Of a DNA stretch of 64,000 bases, positions 39,245 to 48,303 are shown in pieces. Source of the DNA: Cohnella rhizosphaerae. GTDB taxonomy: Bacteria; Bacillota; Bacilli; Paenibacillales; Paenibacillaceae. The notes under the pieces are model-generated. The model made no database searches. It had not been told where the DNA came from and saw only the letters and a list, made by a program, of their open reading frames with translations. A program made the position numbers and the translations under genes. Location: contig NZ_JAPDIA010000009.1 in NCBI RefSeq assembly GCF_029525575.1, forward strand, positions 186,001 through 250,000, given 5' to 3'. Position 1 is the first letter of the stretch. Each line of letters opens with the position of its first letter.

Positions 39245-40156
39245 ATGATCGTCATTCCCGATACTTTTAGGAAAAGGATGCAAGAGCTCCACGGGGAGGA
39301 AGGATCCGCTTGGACGGAGGCGTTGCCCGGGTTGGTTCGCGACTTCGCGCAGCGCTTCGACTTTGTGCCGGAAGAGCCGTTTACCAACTTATCCTACAAC
39401 TTCCTGCTTCGCGGTAAGCGCAGCGACGGAGAACCGGTCGTCCTTAAAGCGTCCTTCATGAAAGAAGAACTGTCCAGGGAAATCAAGACGCTCCGGGCCT
39501 ACGAAGGGCGGGGAACCGTCCGCGTGCTGGAAGAAAACGAAGAATGGGGCGTGGCGCTGCTTGAACGCGTAGAACCGGGTACGCCGTTATCGGCGATCGA
39601 GGACGATGCGGCTGCGACCGAGATTTTTTGCGAAGTATTGAACGGCCTTCATCTCTCGGCTCCGACCGGTGCGGGGTACCACGCCATGAAGCGGCACTTC
39701 GCGGGCATCGAGCGATATCGCGAGAGACAAAGCGGGGGAGAGCTCGAAGCTCCGCTGCCGGAGAGTTGGCTGGAAAATGCGGAAGAATGCCTGGCCTACC
39801 TTATCGCGACGACGAGCGAGGACGTCCTGCTGCACGGCGATCTGCATCATGAGAACATCCTGCTCCGCGGCGAATCGCAATGGGCGGTCATCGATCCGAA
39901 AGGCGTCGTCGGCGATATCCATTTCGAAACGATCCAATACCTGCTTAACTACGAAGATCGAGGCGGCGACCGCGATCAAGTGTTGCAAAACAGAATCGCG
40001 ATCATGGCCGATCGTCTTGGGCTGGACCCGCGCCGGATCGCGATGTGGGGCGTCGCGCGAGGCGTGCTCGAAGCGTGTTGGACGATAGAAGACGGGGGGA
40101 ACCGACTGGCAGCGTGGGATCGGCATATCGGAGCGCTTTGCGAAATATTTAAATAA
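39245..40156 (+). CDS. aminoglycoside/hydroxyurea phosphotransferase-like protein (APH(6) type)
   Basis: Intact 303-residue kinase-fold enzyme. The catalytic loop is VLLHGDLHHENILL, the metal site VIDPKGVVGDIHFE, and the early Lys strand PVVLKASF. This resembles streptomycin 6-phosphotransferases, which use ATP to inactivate the drug; many chromosomal members have unknown natural substrates. The ATG at 39245 has AAAGGAG upstream. Confidence 0.83.
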   Translation: MIVIPDTFRKRMQELHGEEGSAWTEALPGLVRDFAQRFDFVPEEPFTNLSYNFLLRGKRSDGEPVVLKASFMKEELSREIKTLRAYEGRGTVRVLEENEEWGVALLERVEPGTPLSAIEDDAAATEIFCEVLNGLHLSAPTGAGYHAMKRHFAGIERYRERQSGGELEAPLPESWLENAEECLAYLIATTSEDVLLHGDLHHENILLRGESQWAVIDPKGVVGDIHFETIQYLLNYEDRGGDRDQVLQNRIAIMADRLGLDPRRIAMWGVARGVLEACWTIEDGGNRLAAWDRHIGALCEIFK

Positions 40157-40188
40157 GATCGTTTAAAACAGTCAGGGGGGCTGCGGCA

Positions 40189-40385
40189 ATGGTAGCTTTT
40201 CTTTTTTAGCTCCATTTATCTCGTGCCGATATTGAGCTTCGTTTTTATCGTGACTTTATTAAAGGCGATTGAGAAGATCGTTCATAAAAGGCGCTACGGC
40301 GCAGTGATGTTTTGGTGCGGCATTTTTTTTTGCTTTAGATATGTGGACGATTAGCGTGTCAGCGTCTTTATCGTCTTTGAACTGA
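40189..40385 (+). CDS. probable small membrane protein hidden by two frame breaks
   Basis: ATG at 40189 follows AGGGGGG. Removing one T from the run near 40200 and one from the T9 run near 40323 gives a 64-residue protein: MVAFLFSSIYLVPILSFVFIVTLLKAIEKIVHKRRYG, then AVMFWCGIFFALDMWTISVS. It has two hydrophobic helices with a basic loop. I know no family. It lies in an otherwise empty 340-base gap. Confidence 0.4.
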
Positions 40386-40498
40386 TCATTGGATGGATGG
40401 AATGCGCGACTTGTCGGTCAGGAGGGGATTAATACGAAAACAAGACTGGCATTGGCATGTGTAATTGTATGCGTGTTGGAAGAGATGAGGAGATAAAC

Positions 40499-40729
40499 AT
40501 GGGAGACAGAATTACTCTTGCACTGTTCATCGCATTAATACTAATGGTCCCAGGGATATTCTCAATAATAAAACCTGAAATGATGTACAAGTCTTCAGCT
40601 ACATTCGTATATCCAAAAAGTCCATCAAAAGCTACAATCAAAAGATTTATTATAAGCGGATATGTTAGTGTTTGCTTAGGGATCGTATTAGTAATAGTTG
40701 CATTGCTTGGAGGGTTCAAAGGGACGTAG
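40499..40729 (+). CDS. two-helix membrane protein of unknown function
   Basis: Intact 76-residue protein. Helices are ITLALFIALILMVPGIFSII and ISGYVSVCLGIVLVIVALLGG, joined by a polar loop. The ATG is preceded by GAGGAG. Codon use is AT-rich compared with the genes to the left, marking the start of a lower-GC patch. Confidence 0.6.
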   Translation: MGDRITLALFIALILMVPGIFSIIKPEMMYKSSATFVYPKSPSKATIKRFIISGYVSVCLGIVLVIVALLGGFKGT

Positions 40730-40788
40730 TCAGTGTTACGCTAACGGGAGTTAACATAGAGTCGCCAACGGGATGAGGGGAATGTACA

Positions 40789-41352
40789 GTGCCGCCAGGG
40801 ACAGTTATATTTTTAAATGGAACTTCAAGTTCGGGGAAAACCAGTATTTCCTTAGAATTACAACGAACTTTAAACGAACCATACTTACACATATCGGTAG
40901 ATAAATTTTTGTATATGCTGCCAGAGGATTATCTTAATGGAAGTAAACCAGCGGAAATATCAAAAGATGCGATGTTGAACGTTATTAAGGGTTTTCATCA
41001 GGCACTTCCTGCACTAGTTGCTGCTGGGAATAACCTAATTGTCGACCATGTACTCGAAGAAAGACAGTGGTTAGATGAATGCGTTACGTTGTTAGCAGAT
41101 TACAAAGTGATGTTTGTTTCAGTAAATTGTTCGTTAGAAGAACTTCAACGAAGAGAAAGGGAAAGAGGAGATCGGAATATTGGTCTTGCAAATTATCAGT
41201 TTAATCTGGTTCATGCCCATGGCATTTACGACTTAGAAATAAATACTGAATTCAATAGTACTTATGAATGTGCACAGCAAATCAAACAGTATTTGCATAA
41301 TAACTTCGATTTATATGCTTTCAAAGTACTAAAACAAAAATTAAGTAATTGA
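40789..41352 (+). CDS. chloramphenicol phosphotransferase-like (CPT) P-loop kinase
   Basis: Intact 187-residue kinase. Walker A is LNGTSSSGKTS at the N-terminus, followed by HISVDKFLYMLP and LIVDHVLEERQWLDECV, as in CPT family proteins that phosphorylate chloramphenicol or an unknown metabolite. GTG start with GAGGGG upstream. Base composition is clearly AT-richer than the flanks, suggesting acquisition with its neighbours. Confidence 0.8.
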   Translation: MPPGTVIFLNGTSSSGKTSISLELQRTLNEPYLHISVDKFLYMLPEDYLNGSKPAEISKDAMLNVIKGFHQALPALVAAGNNLIVDHVLEERQWLDECVTLLADYKVMFVSVNCSLEELQRRERERGDRNIGLANYQFNLVHAHGIYDLEINTEFNSTYECAQQIKQYLHNNFDLYAFKVLKQKLSN

Positions 41353-41381
41353 ACTATCGGAGAACGTTAGTTCAATGACAT

Positions 41382-41420
41382 GAAGGCAGCCGCAATGAGA
41401 ACAATCGGCTGCCTTCTCCA
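41382..41420 (+). terminator. hairpin after the CPT gene
   Basis: GAAGGCAGCCG pairs with CGGCTGCCTTC, 11 bp. A U-tract is lacking. Confidence 0.5.
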
Positions 41421-41476
41421 CGCGAACGGGCGAGATTGATTAACAAAAGCGGGTAGGCAAGAAAGTAGGCGGGACA

Positions 41477-41839
41477 TTGAAACTAAAAGGAACCATCACT
41501 GAACAAGGATACAGAAAGGAATTACAAGCATCGAAAAATCGCTTATTCAATGATGAATCCACGTGCAGGTTTCTAAGCATCATTAAAGAAAGCTTTCCAG
41601 CAATGAAAACAGCATACATTCTATATTGGATACCCGAACAAGGTGAAGATATTATCACATTCCTGGTGGATACACATTCCGTTATTACGATCGAGCTTGA
41701 TCGTTTCGATCATCAAGTTGAGCCTATAATTGAGATATATCCTTTTGAATCGTTACTTAAAGGGTTTAGCAAAATGCACCAAATTAAAATTGCAGTGGCA
41801 TTAGATTTGGCAACTAAAGATATGAACCAAGGGAAATGA
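41477..41839 (+). CDS. hypothetical protein
   Basis: Intact 120-residue soluble protein, AT-rich like its neighbour, with mixed alpha/beta character (TAYILYWIPEQGEDIITFLVDTHSVITIELDR). TTG start at 41477; the ribosome binding site is weak. I recognise no family. Confidence 0.55.
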   Translation: MKLKGTITEQGYRKELQASKNRLFNDESTCRFLSIIKESFPAMKTAYILYWIPEQGEDIITFLVDTHSVITIELDRFDHQVEPIIEIYPFESLLKGFSKMHQIKIAVALDLATKDMNQGK

Positions 41840-41878
41840 TGTTAAGCTAACGGTGAACGGTAGCATAACGAGCATCGC

Positions 41879-41915
41879 GGCAGCCGGTCAGACGATCGGT
41901 TGCCGTTTCCGTTTG
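41879..41915 (+). terminator. hairpin before the second phosphotransferase
   Basis: GGCAGCCG pairs with CGGTTGCC (one G-U), followed by GTTTCCGTTT. Confidence 0.5.
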
Positions 41916-41993
41916 AAGTAATGGACAGTTAGGCGTAACTTCCAGGGAATGTAAGCGTCTAAAAAAAGTAAGGAACGAGGAGGCAGATATTTC

Positions 41994-42909
41994 ATGGGAG
42001 GAACGAATGTATGGGATGCGGAGTGGGAGGTTAACGAAGAGCAGGCGCGGATGCTGATCGGCAGACAATTCCCTCAGCTGTCATTGAAAGAAGTGAGGCG
42101 ATTGGACTGGGGCTGGGACAATACGGTTTTTCTCATCGGTGACGAGTACGTGTTCCGGTTTCCTAGAAGAACGATTTCAGTTGGCTCGATTCGTATGGAA
42201 GGGGAAGCTGCTGCCGATGCTGGATGCATATATGACCATCCCCTATCCCAAACCGTTGTTTTATGGCGAAGCAAGTGACGAATACCCGGCACCATTTCTT
42301 GGCTATGACTATGTGCCGGGAGATTTTCCCATCGGGTTGGCGGAAGAACGCCGGGCTTTATCGGCAGAGACGCTGGCGAAATTTTTGCGGAGATTGCATG
42401 AGTTTCCGGTGCAGGCGGCGCTGAAGTGCGGAGTTCAGCAAGATCATCGAAGCCTGACGGACATCGCATCGCGCAAAGTGAAATTGGAGGGCTTTCTATC
42501 GAAGTTGGTTGAACACTTGTCGCCGGAGGAGTACGGTGTGATCGAAGCGTATATTAGCAGGCTGCAAACGGACCGTGTCGAGGCGGTGAATGCACTGCTA
42601 CATGGCGATCTTCATTTCAAAAATATGCTTGTGAATGAGAAAGGGATCGTTTCCGGCATTATTGATTGGGGCGATCTGAGCATAGGCCATCCGGCTTGCG
42701 ATTTGAGCGTTGCTTATAGCTTTTTACCACCATACGCGCGCGGCGTGTTTTTCGAAACTTACGGAGGAGCGGACGAGGAAACGAAGTTGCTGGCGCGGCT
42801 GATCGCGGTATACATCCCCGTACTGATCTTGATGCAAGCGGTCGATGACAGGAATGAAGAGATTGCGGCAGAGGCGAAATCCAACATCATGCGGGCACTG
42901 TCGGATTAA
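41994..42909 (+). CDS. APH/choline-kinase-family phosphotransferase (one frame break)
   Basis: Repaired to 304 residues. It has NTVFLIGDEYVFRFPRR (nucleotide-binding strand), LLHGDLHFKNMLV (catalytic Asp) and GIIDWGDLSIGHPACDLS (metal site). Relatives include macrolide 2'-phosphotransferases. Removing one G near 42204 joins SIRMEG to KLLPMLDAYMTIPYP. This is a G4 run, shorter than most break sites here. ATG follows GAGGAGG. Confidence 0.8.
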
Positions 42910-42987
42910 GCACATTATGTCGTTGCAGCTATGGGCTATAGTTGCGCTGACGGAGAACGAGCGTTCGATCAGACACAAGGGCAGGGG

Positions 42988-43236
42988 GTGGTTACACTGT
43001 ATTACAACATTACTAAACAATACATGCCCAAGTCATTTTCATCCGACACACCAGACAGTGTTTTTATGTCCATAATTGCAAAAAGAGTGATATATCCTAT
43101 TTTTGGTTTTGTGTTAACGATTATTGGTTATACGTTTTTGAAATTCGTTCGTGAAAATGAAGAACAAACGCAGTTGCTTAGGGAAGAGCTAAGTCGGTTA
43201 ACAAAAGTGGTTGAACAAATACAGAAGAAGCCATAA
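42988..43236 (+). CDS. single-pass membrane protein with coiled coil
   Basis: About 82 residues: TM segment VIYPIFGFVLTIIGYTFLKFV followed by a charged heptad-like helix (NEEQTQLLREELSRLTKVVEQIQKK). The start is uncertain: GTG at 42988 within a G-rich tract, or ATG at 43024. No family recognised. Confidence 0.45.
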   Translation: MVTLYYNITKQYMPKSFSSDTPDSVFMSIIAKRVIYPIFGFVLTIIGYTFLKFVRENEEQTQLLREELSRLTKVVEQIQKKP

Positions 43237-43414
43237 CTTATTTGGTAAGGGAAATTATGAACGCTGAAGGCAGTGAAGCGTTATAAGCCCATTCAGCTTG
43301 AGACCGGGTCGGACGAGTAAGCTTGGTTAAAGGGAGGCTGTACGAACTAGGAATGATATTTCGATTTAGCGAAAAAGGGGGGAAGTTCACATCGCTACCT
43401 ACTTCAATATTTCA

Positions 43415-43819
43415 ATGCCTGTTATCGATTTTCTTATGCAGAGCCAGCATGCAATGATGAGCCATGGCGTTAAACTGTACGCCGAAATATTTGTTAATGC
43501 CGAAGGCGACCGTCAATATTCAACTTTCGAAAGTAAAGAAATGGAATTATTCGCGGACTATTTCACAAATACGGCGTATAACTCATTTTTCTTTTCCTGC
43601 TATCCCGTACAAGCCACAACGCAAATCAAAGAATTCGGATATTTTTATGATGAACCGGATTCCTATTCGATCGAAGTTAAAGGCGGCAGAGAAACCGATA
43701 AAAGTCGAGAACTCATTCAAATGCGTATGATATCCAAGCAACCGGATAAACAGATCCAATCTTTTTATCGAACTTTACAAAAAAGACTTAAAGAAGATCT
43801 CGGGCTTGCAGAAACATGA
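43415..43819 (+). CDS. hypothetical protein
   Basis: A 134-residue soluble protein rich in aromatic residues (MELFADYFTNTAYNSFFFSCYP). The frame extends upstream to about 43391, right behind GGGGGGAAG, but no standard start codon lies there. The true start may be upstream of the annotated ATG, or altered. AT-rich. No family recognised. Confidence 0.5.
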   Translation: MPVIDFLMQSQHAMMSHGVKLYAEIFVNAEGDRQYSTFESKEMELFADYFTNTAYNSFFFSCYPVQATTQIKEFGYFYDEPDSYSIEVKGGRETDKSRELIQMRMISKQPDKQIQSFYRTLQKRLKEDLGLAET

Positions 43820-43981
43820 TCAAAAGAAATATTTTTATTTGCCGACGGAAAAGTTTATCATACCTGCAAATGCACAATCAAAGAACACGAGGGATCATTG
43901 GGAAGACTTTTGTCTTTTAAACCTAAAGACGACTTGATATTTCGTAAGCGCTGGTATTGCAGCGTGTACTTGAATTCCTAA
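43816..43981 (+). CDS. possible small Cys-containing protein (one frame break)
   Basis: ATG overlaps the previous stop (ATGA). Removing one A near 43825 gives a 54-residue frame containing IFLFADGKVYHTCKCTIKEHEG and ending RWYCSVYLNS. Coupling and coherent sequence suggest a real gene, but support is thin. Confidence 0.35.
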
Positions 43982-44024
43982 GGCATTTGGATGCCCGAGC
44001 GTGGCAGCGCAAGAGGAGATAATG

Positions 44025-44445
44025 ATGATCATCAGGGAAGCAAGTATGACAGACTATCCGCAACTGAGGCAAATTTATCTGGACGCCCGACGTGAAAGCT
44101 TCCATTGGGCCGATGCTGATGAGATGGCGCTTGATGATTTTGACCGGGATACATCGGAAGAGCAAATTGTTCTGGCGGAGGAGAACGCCCAAGTTCTCGG
44201 ATTCGCCTCCTTGTATGTGCCTGACCGCTTTATTCACAATTTGTTTGTCCACCCGACTGCTTCCGGCAAAGGTGTCGGCGATCTGCTGCTCAAACGCGCT
44301 GTGGCCGAGCTTGGAACGCCAGTCACCTTAAAATGCGTCTCCGAGAATCATAAAGCGCTCCGTTTCTATAAAAAAGCGGGGCTGGAAAGCCGTCGTAGAG
44401 GAAGGAGCGCCTGGCGCGAGATATTGGGTTCTTGTTTATGAATGA
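44025..44445 (+). CDS. GNAT-family N-acetyltransferase (one frame break)
   Basis: Repaired to 139 residues. Acetyl-CoA loop HPTASGKGVGDLLLKRAV, preceded by FIHNLFV. The C-terminus becomes FYKKAGWKAVVEEGAPGARYWVLVYE once one G is removed near 44379; unrepaired, it loses the family ending. ATG at 44025 is best spaced from AGAGGAG; another ATG lies three bases earlier. Confidence 0.8.
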
Positions 44446-44464
44446 ATCAGGAAGAACCGCTAGA

Positions 44465-45358
44465 TCAAGACTGCGGACGCGCCGTTCGCTCAATGGCATC
44501 GGAAATGACCGGGTACAGTTGATGCGGAATGTCGTGTCCCATGCCGTCAACGAGCATGAACTCGGCGCCTGGAATGGCAGAAGCGGTGTCCTCGCCGCAC
44601 GCCGGGACGAATAACGGATCGTCCGCACCATGAATGACAAGAGCCGGTGCTTTGATGGTCGCCAGCCGTGGACGACGATCGCCGGAGACCGCGATCGCAG
44701 CGATTTGTCGTCCGACACTGCCTGGATCGTAGGCGCGCTGGACTTCCTCCAGAACAAGGGCCCGATAAGCGTCCTCTTCGAACGGATAACCCGTGCCGGC
44801 GATGCGTTTGGCAAAAGTGAGGCTGTGTTCCAAAAAGCCTGCTTCATCTTCAAAGGGGTTCGGCGCCGGCGTCGTCATCATCGCCATGACATCGGGAGCA
44901 GCTTGCGGAAGGGCGGGATTGCCGGAGCTCGACATGATGGAGGTGAGCGATAGAACCCGTTCAGGGTAATCGCTTGCTGCAAGCTGGGCGATCATGCCCC
45001 CCATTGACCTGCCAACGATATGTGCCCGGTCGATGGAAAGGGCGTCGAGCAGCCCGATCGCGTCGTTTGCCATGTCATCGAGCGTGTAGGGGATATCCGG
45101 TCGCTGTCCCGACATGAGCGCTGTCGCCAATGCGGCAAAATCCATCGTCGGGTAATGGCTAAAATGCGTTGAGCAGCCTACGTCGCGATTGTCAAAGCGG
45201 ATCACCCGGAACCCCCGCGCCGCCAATCCTTCGCAAAACGGAACCGTCCAGCGGATCATCTGGGTTCCAAGCCCGGCGATCAGGAGGATAGCCTCGTCAG
45301 TTTCTTGACCGAAATGGTCATAGGCCAGCTCAACGCCGTTCACTTTCACAATGTTCAT
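44465..45358 (-). CDS. alpha/beta hydrolase
   Basis: Intact 297-residue hydrolase. The nucleophile elbow is VGRSMGGMIAQ, the acid is in VIHGADDPLFVP and the His is in DGMGHDIP. The oxyanion region is IAGLGTQMIRW. It resembles esterases and antibiotic-biosynthesis-type hydrolases. It lies two bases after the DUF2239 gene on the minus strand, probably in one operon. Confidence 0.85.
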   Translation of the reverse strand: MNIVKVNGVELAYDHFGQETDEAILLIAGLGTQMIRWTVPFCEGLAARGFRVIRFDNRDVGCSTHFSHYPTMDFAALATALMSGQRPDIPYTLDDMANDAIGLLDALSIDRAHIVGRSMGGMIAQLAASDYPERVLSLTSIMSSSGNPALPQAAPDVMAMMTTPAPNPFEDEAGFLEHSLTFAKRIAGTGYPFEEDAYRALVLEEVQRAYDPGSVGRQIAAIAVSGDRRPRLATIKAPALVIHGADDPLFVPACGEDTASAIPGAEFMLVDGMGHDIPHQLYPVISDAIERTARPQS

Positions 45359-45360
45359 GG

Positions 45361-45973
45361 TTATGTTCTCCTCCCTGGGAAGGCATGGGCGGATAATTTC
45401 TTGATATGGTCTCGGATATCAGGCGCCCAATCTTCGATAAAGCGATTAAAACGATCCCCATCACCGGCATACAATGCGCGCAAAGCTTCTTCGTAATGAA
45501 GGAAGTCCCCGGCCATCGCCGTCATAAAGTTATAGGTTGCTTCTTGTGACTCCCGGATGGTACTCCGCTGTTCTCCTGCACGGCGAGCTTCATCAATCAG
45601 TTTTCGTAACGTTACCGACGCTCCGCCAGGTTGGCTCTTGAGCCATTCCCATTGCCGAGGCAATAACGTAACTTCGCCGGATACAACACCCAGCTTGGGG
45701 CGGCCGACCCGCCGTGTCGTCTGGGGATTCAATTCCGTATCGGATGCGCCGCTAAATTGTTCCTTTAATCGTTGAAGCACATCATCTATCTTTCCACGAA
45801 AATCGACATCGATCGGCTTCCCCCGTGGAATCGTCGAATATAAGCAGCTGTGTGCATTCTCTATCGCTCAGAGCAGCCTTCACTGTCGTGACGACGTGCT
45901 GCAACGAACCGCTGGCGACGATCCCCTCGCCCGAAAATGCCGTGCAGGTTAAGTGCGTGAGGGCATCATTCAT
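45361..45973 (-). CDS. DUF2239-family protein (one frame break)
   Basis: Repaired to 203 residues. The N-terminal part has TCTAFSGEGIVASGSLQHVV and LIFDDSTGKPIDVDFRGKIDDVL. The C-terminal part has GRPKLGVVSGEVTLLPRQWEWLKSQPGGASVTLRKLIDEARR, the hallmark of DUF2239. The break is a C5 run on the plus strand near 45829. ATG follows AAAGGAG. Function is unknown in the family; the basic, TetR/ribbon-like C-terminus may bind nucleic acid. Confidence 0.8.
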
Positions 45974-46028
45974 GTTGTTTCTCCTTTCTGCTCATTTGAA
46001 TTATACCCGGGTAAAAATAAAAAATCAA

Positions 46029-46919
46029 TTAGCGCATTTTGGATTGAAAAAATTCGATGAGCCTTTCCGATAATTTCTGCTGGGCCTTGCTGATAAATCG
46101 GTCTGCATAGTACGTCAGTTCCAGGTGGCGAATGGGCGCAGGCTCGGAGATGGGGATGGATACGATATCTGGCCAATCCGAATGTTGTTGAAGCAAGTCT
46201 CTCGGTTGTATAGTGACGCCAACGCCGGCGGAAACTAATTGCAGCAATGACGAGGCCGAGTCCACCTCCATGACAGTCGGCAATTCAAAGCCTTGTTTTC
46301 TGCATGCTTCATCCACCAAATCCCGACCCAAATAGCCCTTCGGGTACATCACAAGCGAATGCTGATTGAGCTCCTCCAGAGCGATCTCATCCCGCTTGGC
46401 CAGCTCACTTGCCATATGGACAAACAAGTAGTAGGGCTCGCTTCCGAGAGGGACTTGAACCAGTCTTTTATCGACTGGACTACGAAGTCCAATGCCTAAA
46501 TCGACTTTATGATTAAGTACTTCATCCCTTACAAAGATCGTCGAGAAAACTTGAAGCTGGGTGTCGGGATATTGGGTCTTGAATTCGACGAAGAGCGGAA
46601 CTAACCGGAAATCCAGATCCGATGGCAATACCGCCAGCCGCACGGTGCCACGTTTCTCGGATATAAGTTCTTTAATCGCATTTTTCGCATCCGTTTCGGC
46701 TTGCAGCATTTTGATACCGTATTGATGCAGCAGCTTGCCTGCCTCTGTCACGATCACTTTTTTGCCGATGCGATCGAAGAGCGGGATACCGAAATCTGCT
46801 TCAAGCAGGCGAATCTGCTGGCTTAACGTAGGCTGAGAAATGCCGAGCGCCTCGGCGGCTTTTGTAAAATGAAGATGCTCAAATACAGCCATGAAATACG
46901 TTATATTTCGAGTATCCAC
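46029..46919 (-). CDS. LysR-family transcription regulator
   Basis: Intact 296-residue regulator with N-terminal HTH (FTKAAEALGISQPTLSQQIRLLEADFGIPLFDRIGKKVIVTEAG) and a periplasmic-binding-like effector domain. I start at GTG 46919 (VDTRNITYFMAVFEHLHF) because AGAAGGTGA lies just upstream; longer frames lack a ribosome binding site. It is divergent from a CynX-type exporter, the classic CynR-like arrangement, and probably activates it. Confidence 0.88.
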   Translation of the reverse strand: MDTRNITYFMAVFEHLHFTKAAEALGISQPTLSQQIRLLEADFGIPLFDRIGKKVIVTEAGKLLHQYGIKMLQAETDAKNAIKELISEKRGTVRLAVLPSDLDFRLVPLFVEFKTQYPDTQLQVFSTIFVRDEVLNHKVDLGIGLRSPVDKRLVQVPLGSEPYYLFVHMASELAKRDEIALEELNQHSLVMYPKGYLGRDLVDEACRKQGFELPTVMEVDSASSLLQLVSAGVGVTIQPRDLLQQHSDWPDIVSIPISEPAPIRHLELTYYADRFISKAQQKLSERLIEFFQSKMR

Positions 46920-46936
46920 GTTTTCACCTTCTTTTC

Positions 46937-46953
46937 GATAGTTTTTTACTATC
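46937..46953. promoter_or_regulatory. LysR-type operator in the divergent promoter
   Basis: GATAG-N7-CTATC contains the T-N11-A core (T at 46939, A at 46951). It lies 18 bases upstream of the lysR start. Confidence 0.65.
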
Positions 46954-46974
46954 ATAATAATATGATTTATTGTA

Positions 46975-47003
46975 TTGATCAATGATTGTCGGAAGTCTAT
47001 ACT
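46975..47003 (+). promoter_or_regulatory. sigma-A promoter of the second CynX-type exporter
   Basis: TTGATC and TATACT are exactly 17 bases apart; the start codon is 36 bases downstream behind an AGGGGGGG ribosome binding site. Confidence 0.7.
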
Positions 47004-47038
47004 CATCCTTACTTAGCAGCAGGGGGGGATGAGCAGCG

Positions 47039-48204
47039 ATGAAAAAATGGTTGTATTTATTCGCTTTATGTATGGCTGCCCTGAATTTGCGGCCCATCAT
47101 TACATCGGCGGCCGTTTTGCTCGGTACGATCCAATCCCAGCTGGGGATGAACGCTTTGACGGCGAGTCTTCTTACCACATTGCCCGTTTTGTGCATGGGG
47201 ATATTTTCTCCGGTCGCGACGGTGATAAGCCATCGAATCGGACTGGAACGTACCGTCTTTTTCTCGCTCCTTCTCATTACTTTAGCTACGGTACTGCGGG
47301 GGAAGCGACAGTTCTGTCCTGATGCTGCTCGTTACTGCTTTGGCAGGAGGAATCGGCATCAGCTTGGCCGGACCGATGCTGTCCAGTTTTATTAAAAAGT
47401 ATTTCCCGGAGAGACCTGACATCGTCAGCGTTTATTCGATATCGATGACGGTAGGCGCCGCTTTGGCTTCGGGCTTCACGATTCCGATATACACGCACAG
47501 CGGACATAACTTGCTGTTCGCCTTGTCCAGCTGGGCTATTCCAGGTTTGCTCGCGCTTATGGCTTGGCTTGCCTTGGTTCGACGCAAGCCTCATCCATCG
47601 AACGCAACCACGCGTCAGAGACTCCCGATCGCGAACAAAAAGGCGATTCAGTTGACCGTTTTTTTCGGTTTAATGGCCAGCATGTTTTACTCGATTACAG
47701 CATGGATTTCGCCGATCGCCCGCAGCTTCGGATACAGCCCGGCAAGTTCCGCGATGTTTCTTACTATTTTCACCATGATCCAGATTCCGATTGCATGGAT
47801 TGTTCCGCATGTCGTTAAACGTTCCGGAAAACCCAAATTGCTGCTTGTCTTATGCAGCTTGTCGGAGTTTATAGGCGTGGGCATGCTGCTGCTGCAGTTA
47901 CCGATGCTTCCGGCCGTCCTTTTTCTCAGGGATTGGGGCCGGCGGATTGTTCCCTCTGGCGCTGATGCTCCCGATTAGCGAGACCAAGACAGCGGAGGAA
48001 GCCGGGACCTGGTCGGCCATGTCGCAGATGGGCGGTTATGTGATGGGGGCTTGCGGTCCGCTTTTGATGGGCTGGATCTATGATCAGAGCGGGAGTTTCA
48101 AATCTTCGATTTTCGCGATGCTCCTTATCGTTATGGCGATGATCGCCGTGCAGGTATGGATGACCGTGGGCAATAAAGAAGCAGAAGGACAGGTGCGTCG
48201 GTGA
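47039..48204 (+). CDS. MFS transporter, CynX/NimT type (two frame breaks)
   Basis: Repaired to 387 residues, 12 helices. It starts LYLFALCMAALNLRPIITSAAVLLG, the CynX first-helix pattern. The first break is a G5 run near 47296. The second, near 47934, is unusual: deleting an A restores FLGIGAGGLFPLALMLPI, the conserved mid-protein helix, so it is not a homopolymer site. The divergent LysR gene is the likely activator. It is a diverged relative of the exporter at 35597. Confidence 0.82.
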
Positions 48205-48246
48205 AGATCCCGCTGTATTGCAGGTGAATCCTTCCTAACTAAGAAC

Positions 48247-48271
48247 AGCCTGCCGACGTGATCGGCAGGCT
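48247..48271. terminator. bidirectional terminator hairpin
   Basis: A perfect 10-bp stem AGCCTGCCGA/TCGGCAGGCT around CGTGA lies between convergent genes. Confidence 0.7.
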
Positions 48272-48303
48272 GCTCGACTAACGGGCAGGATTGCTCAACA
48301 GAT

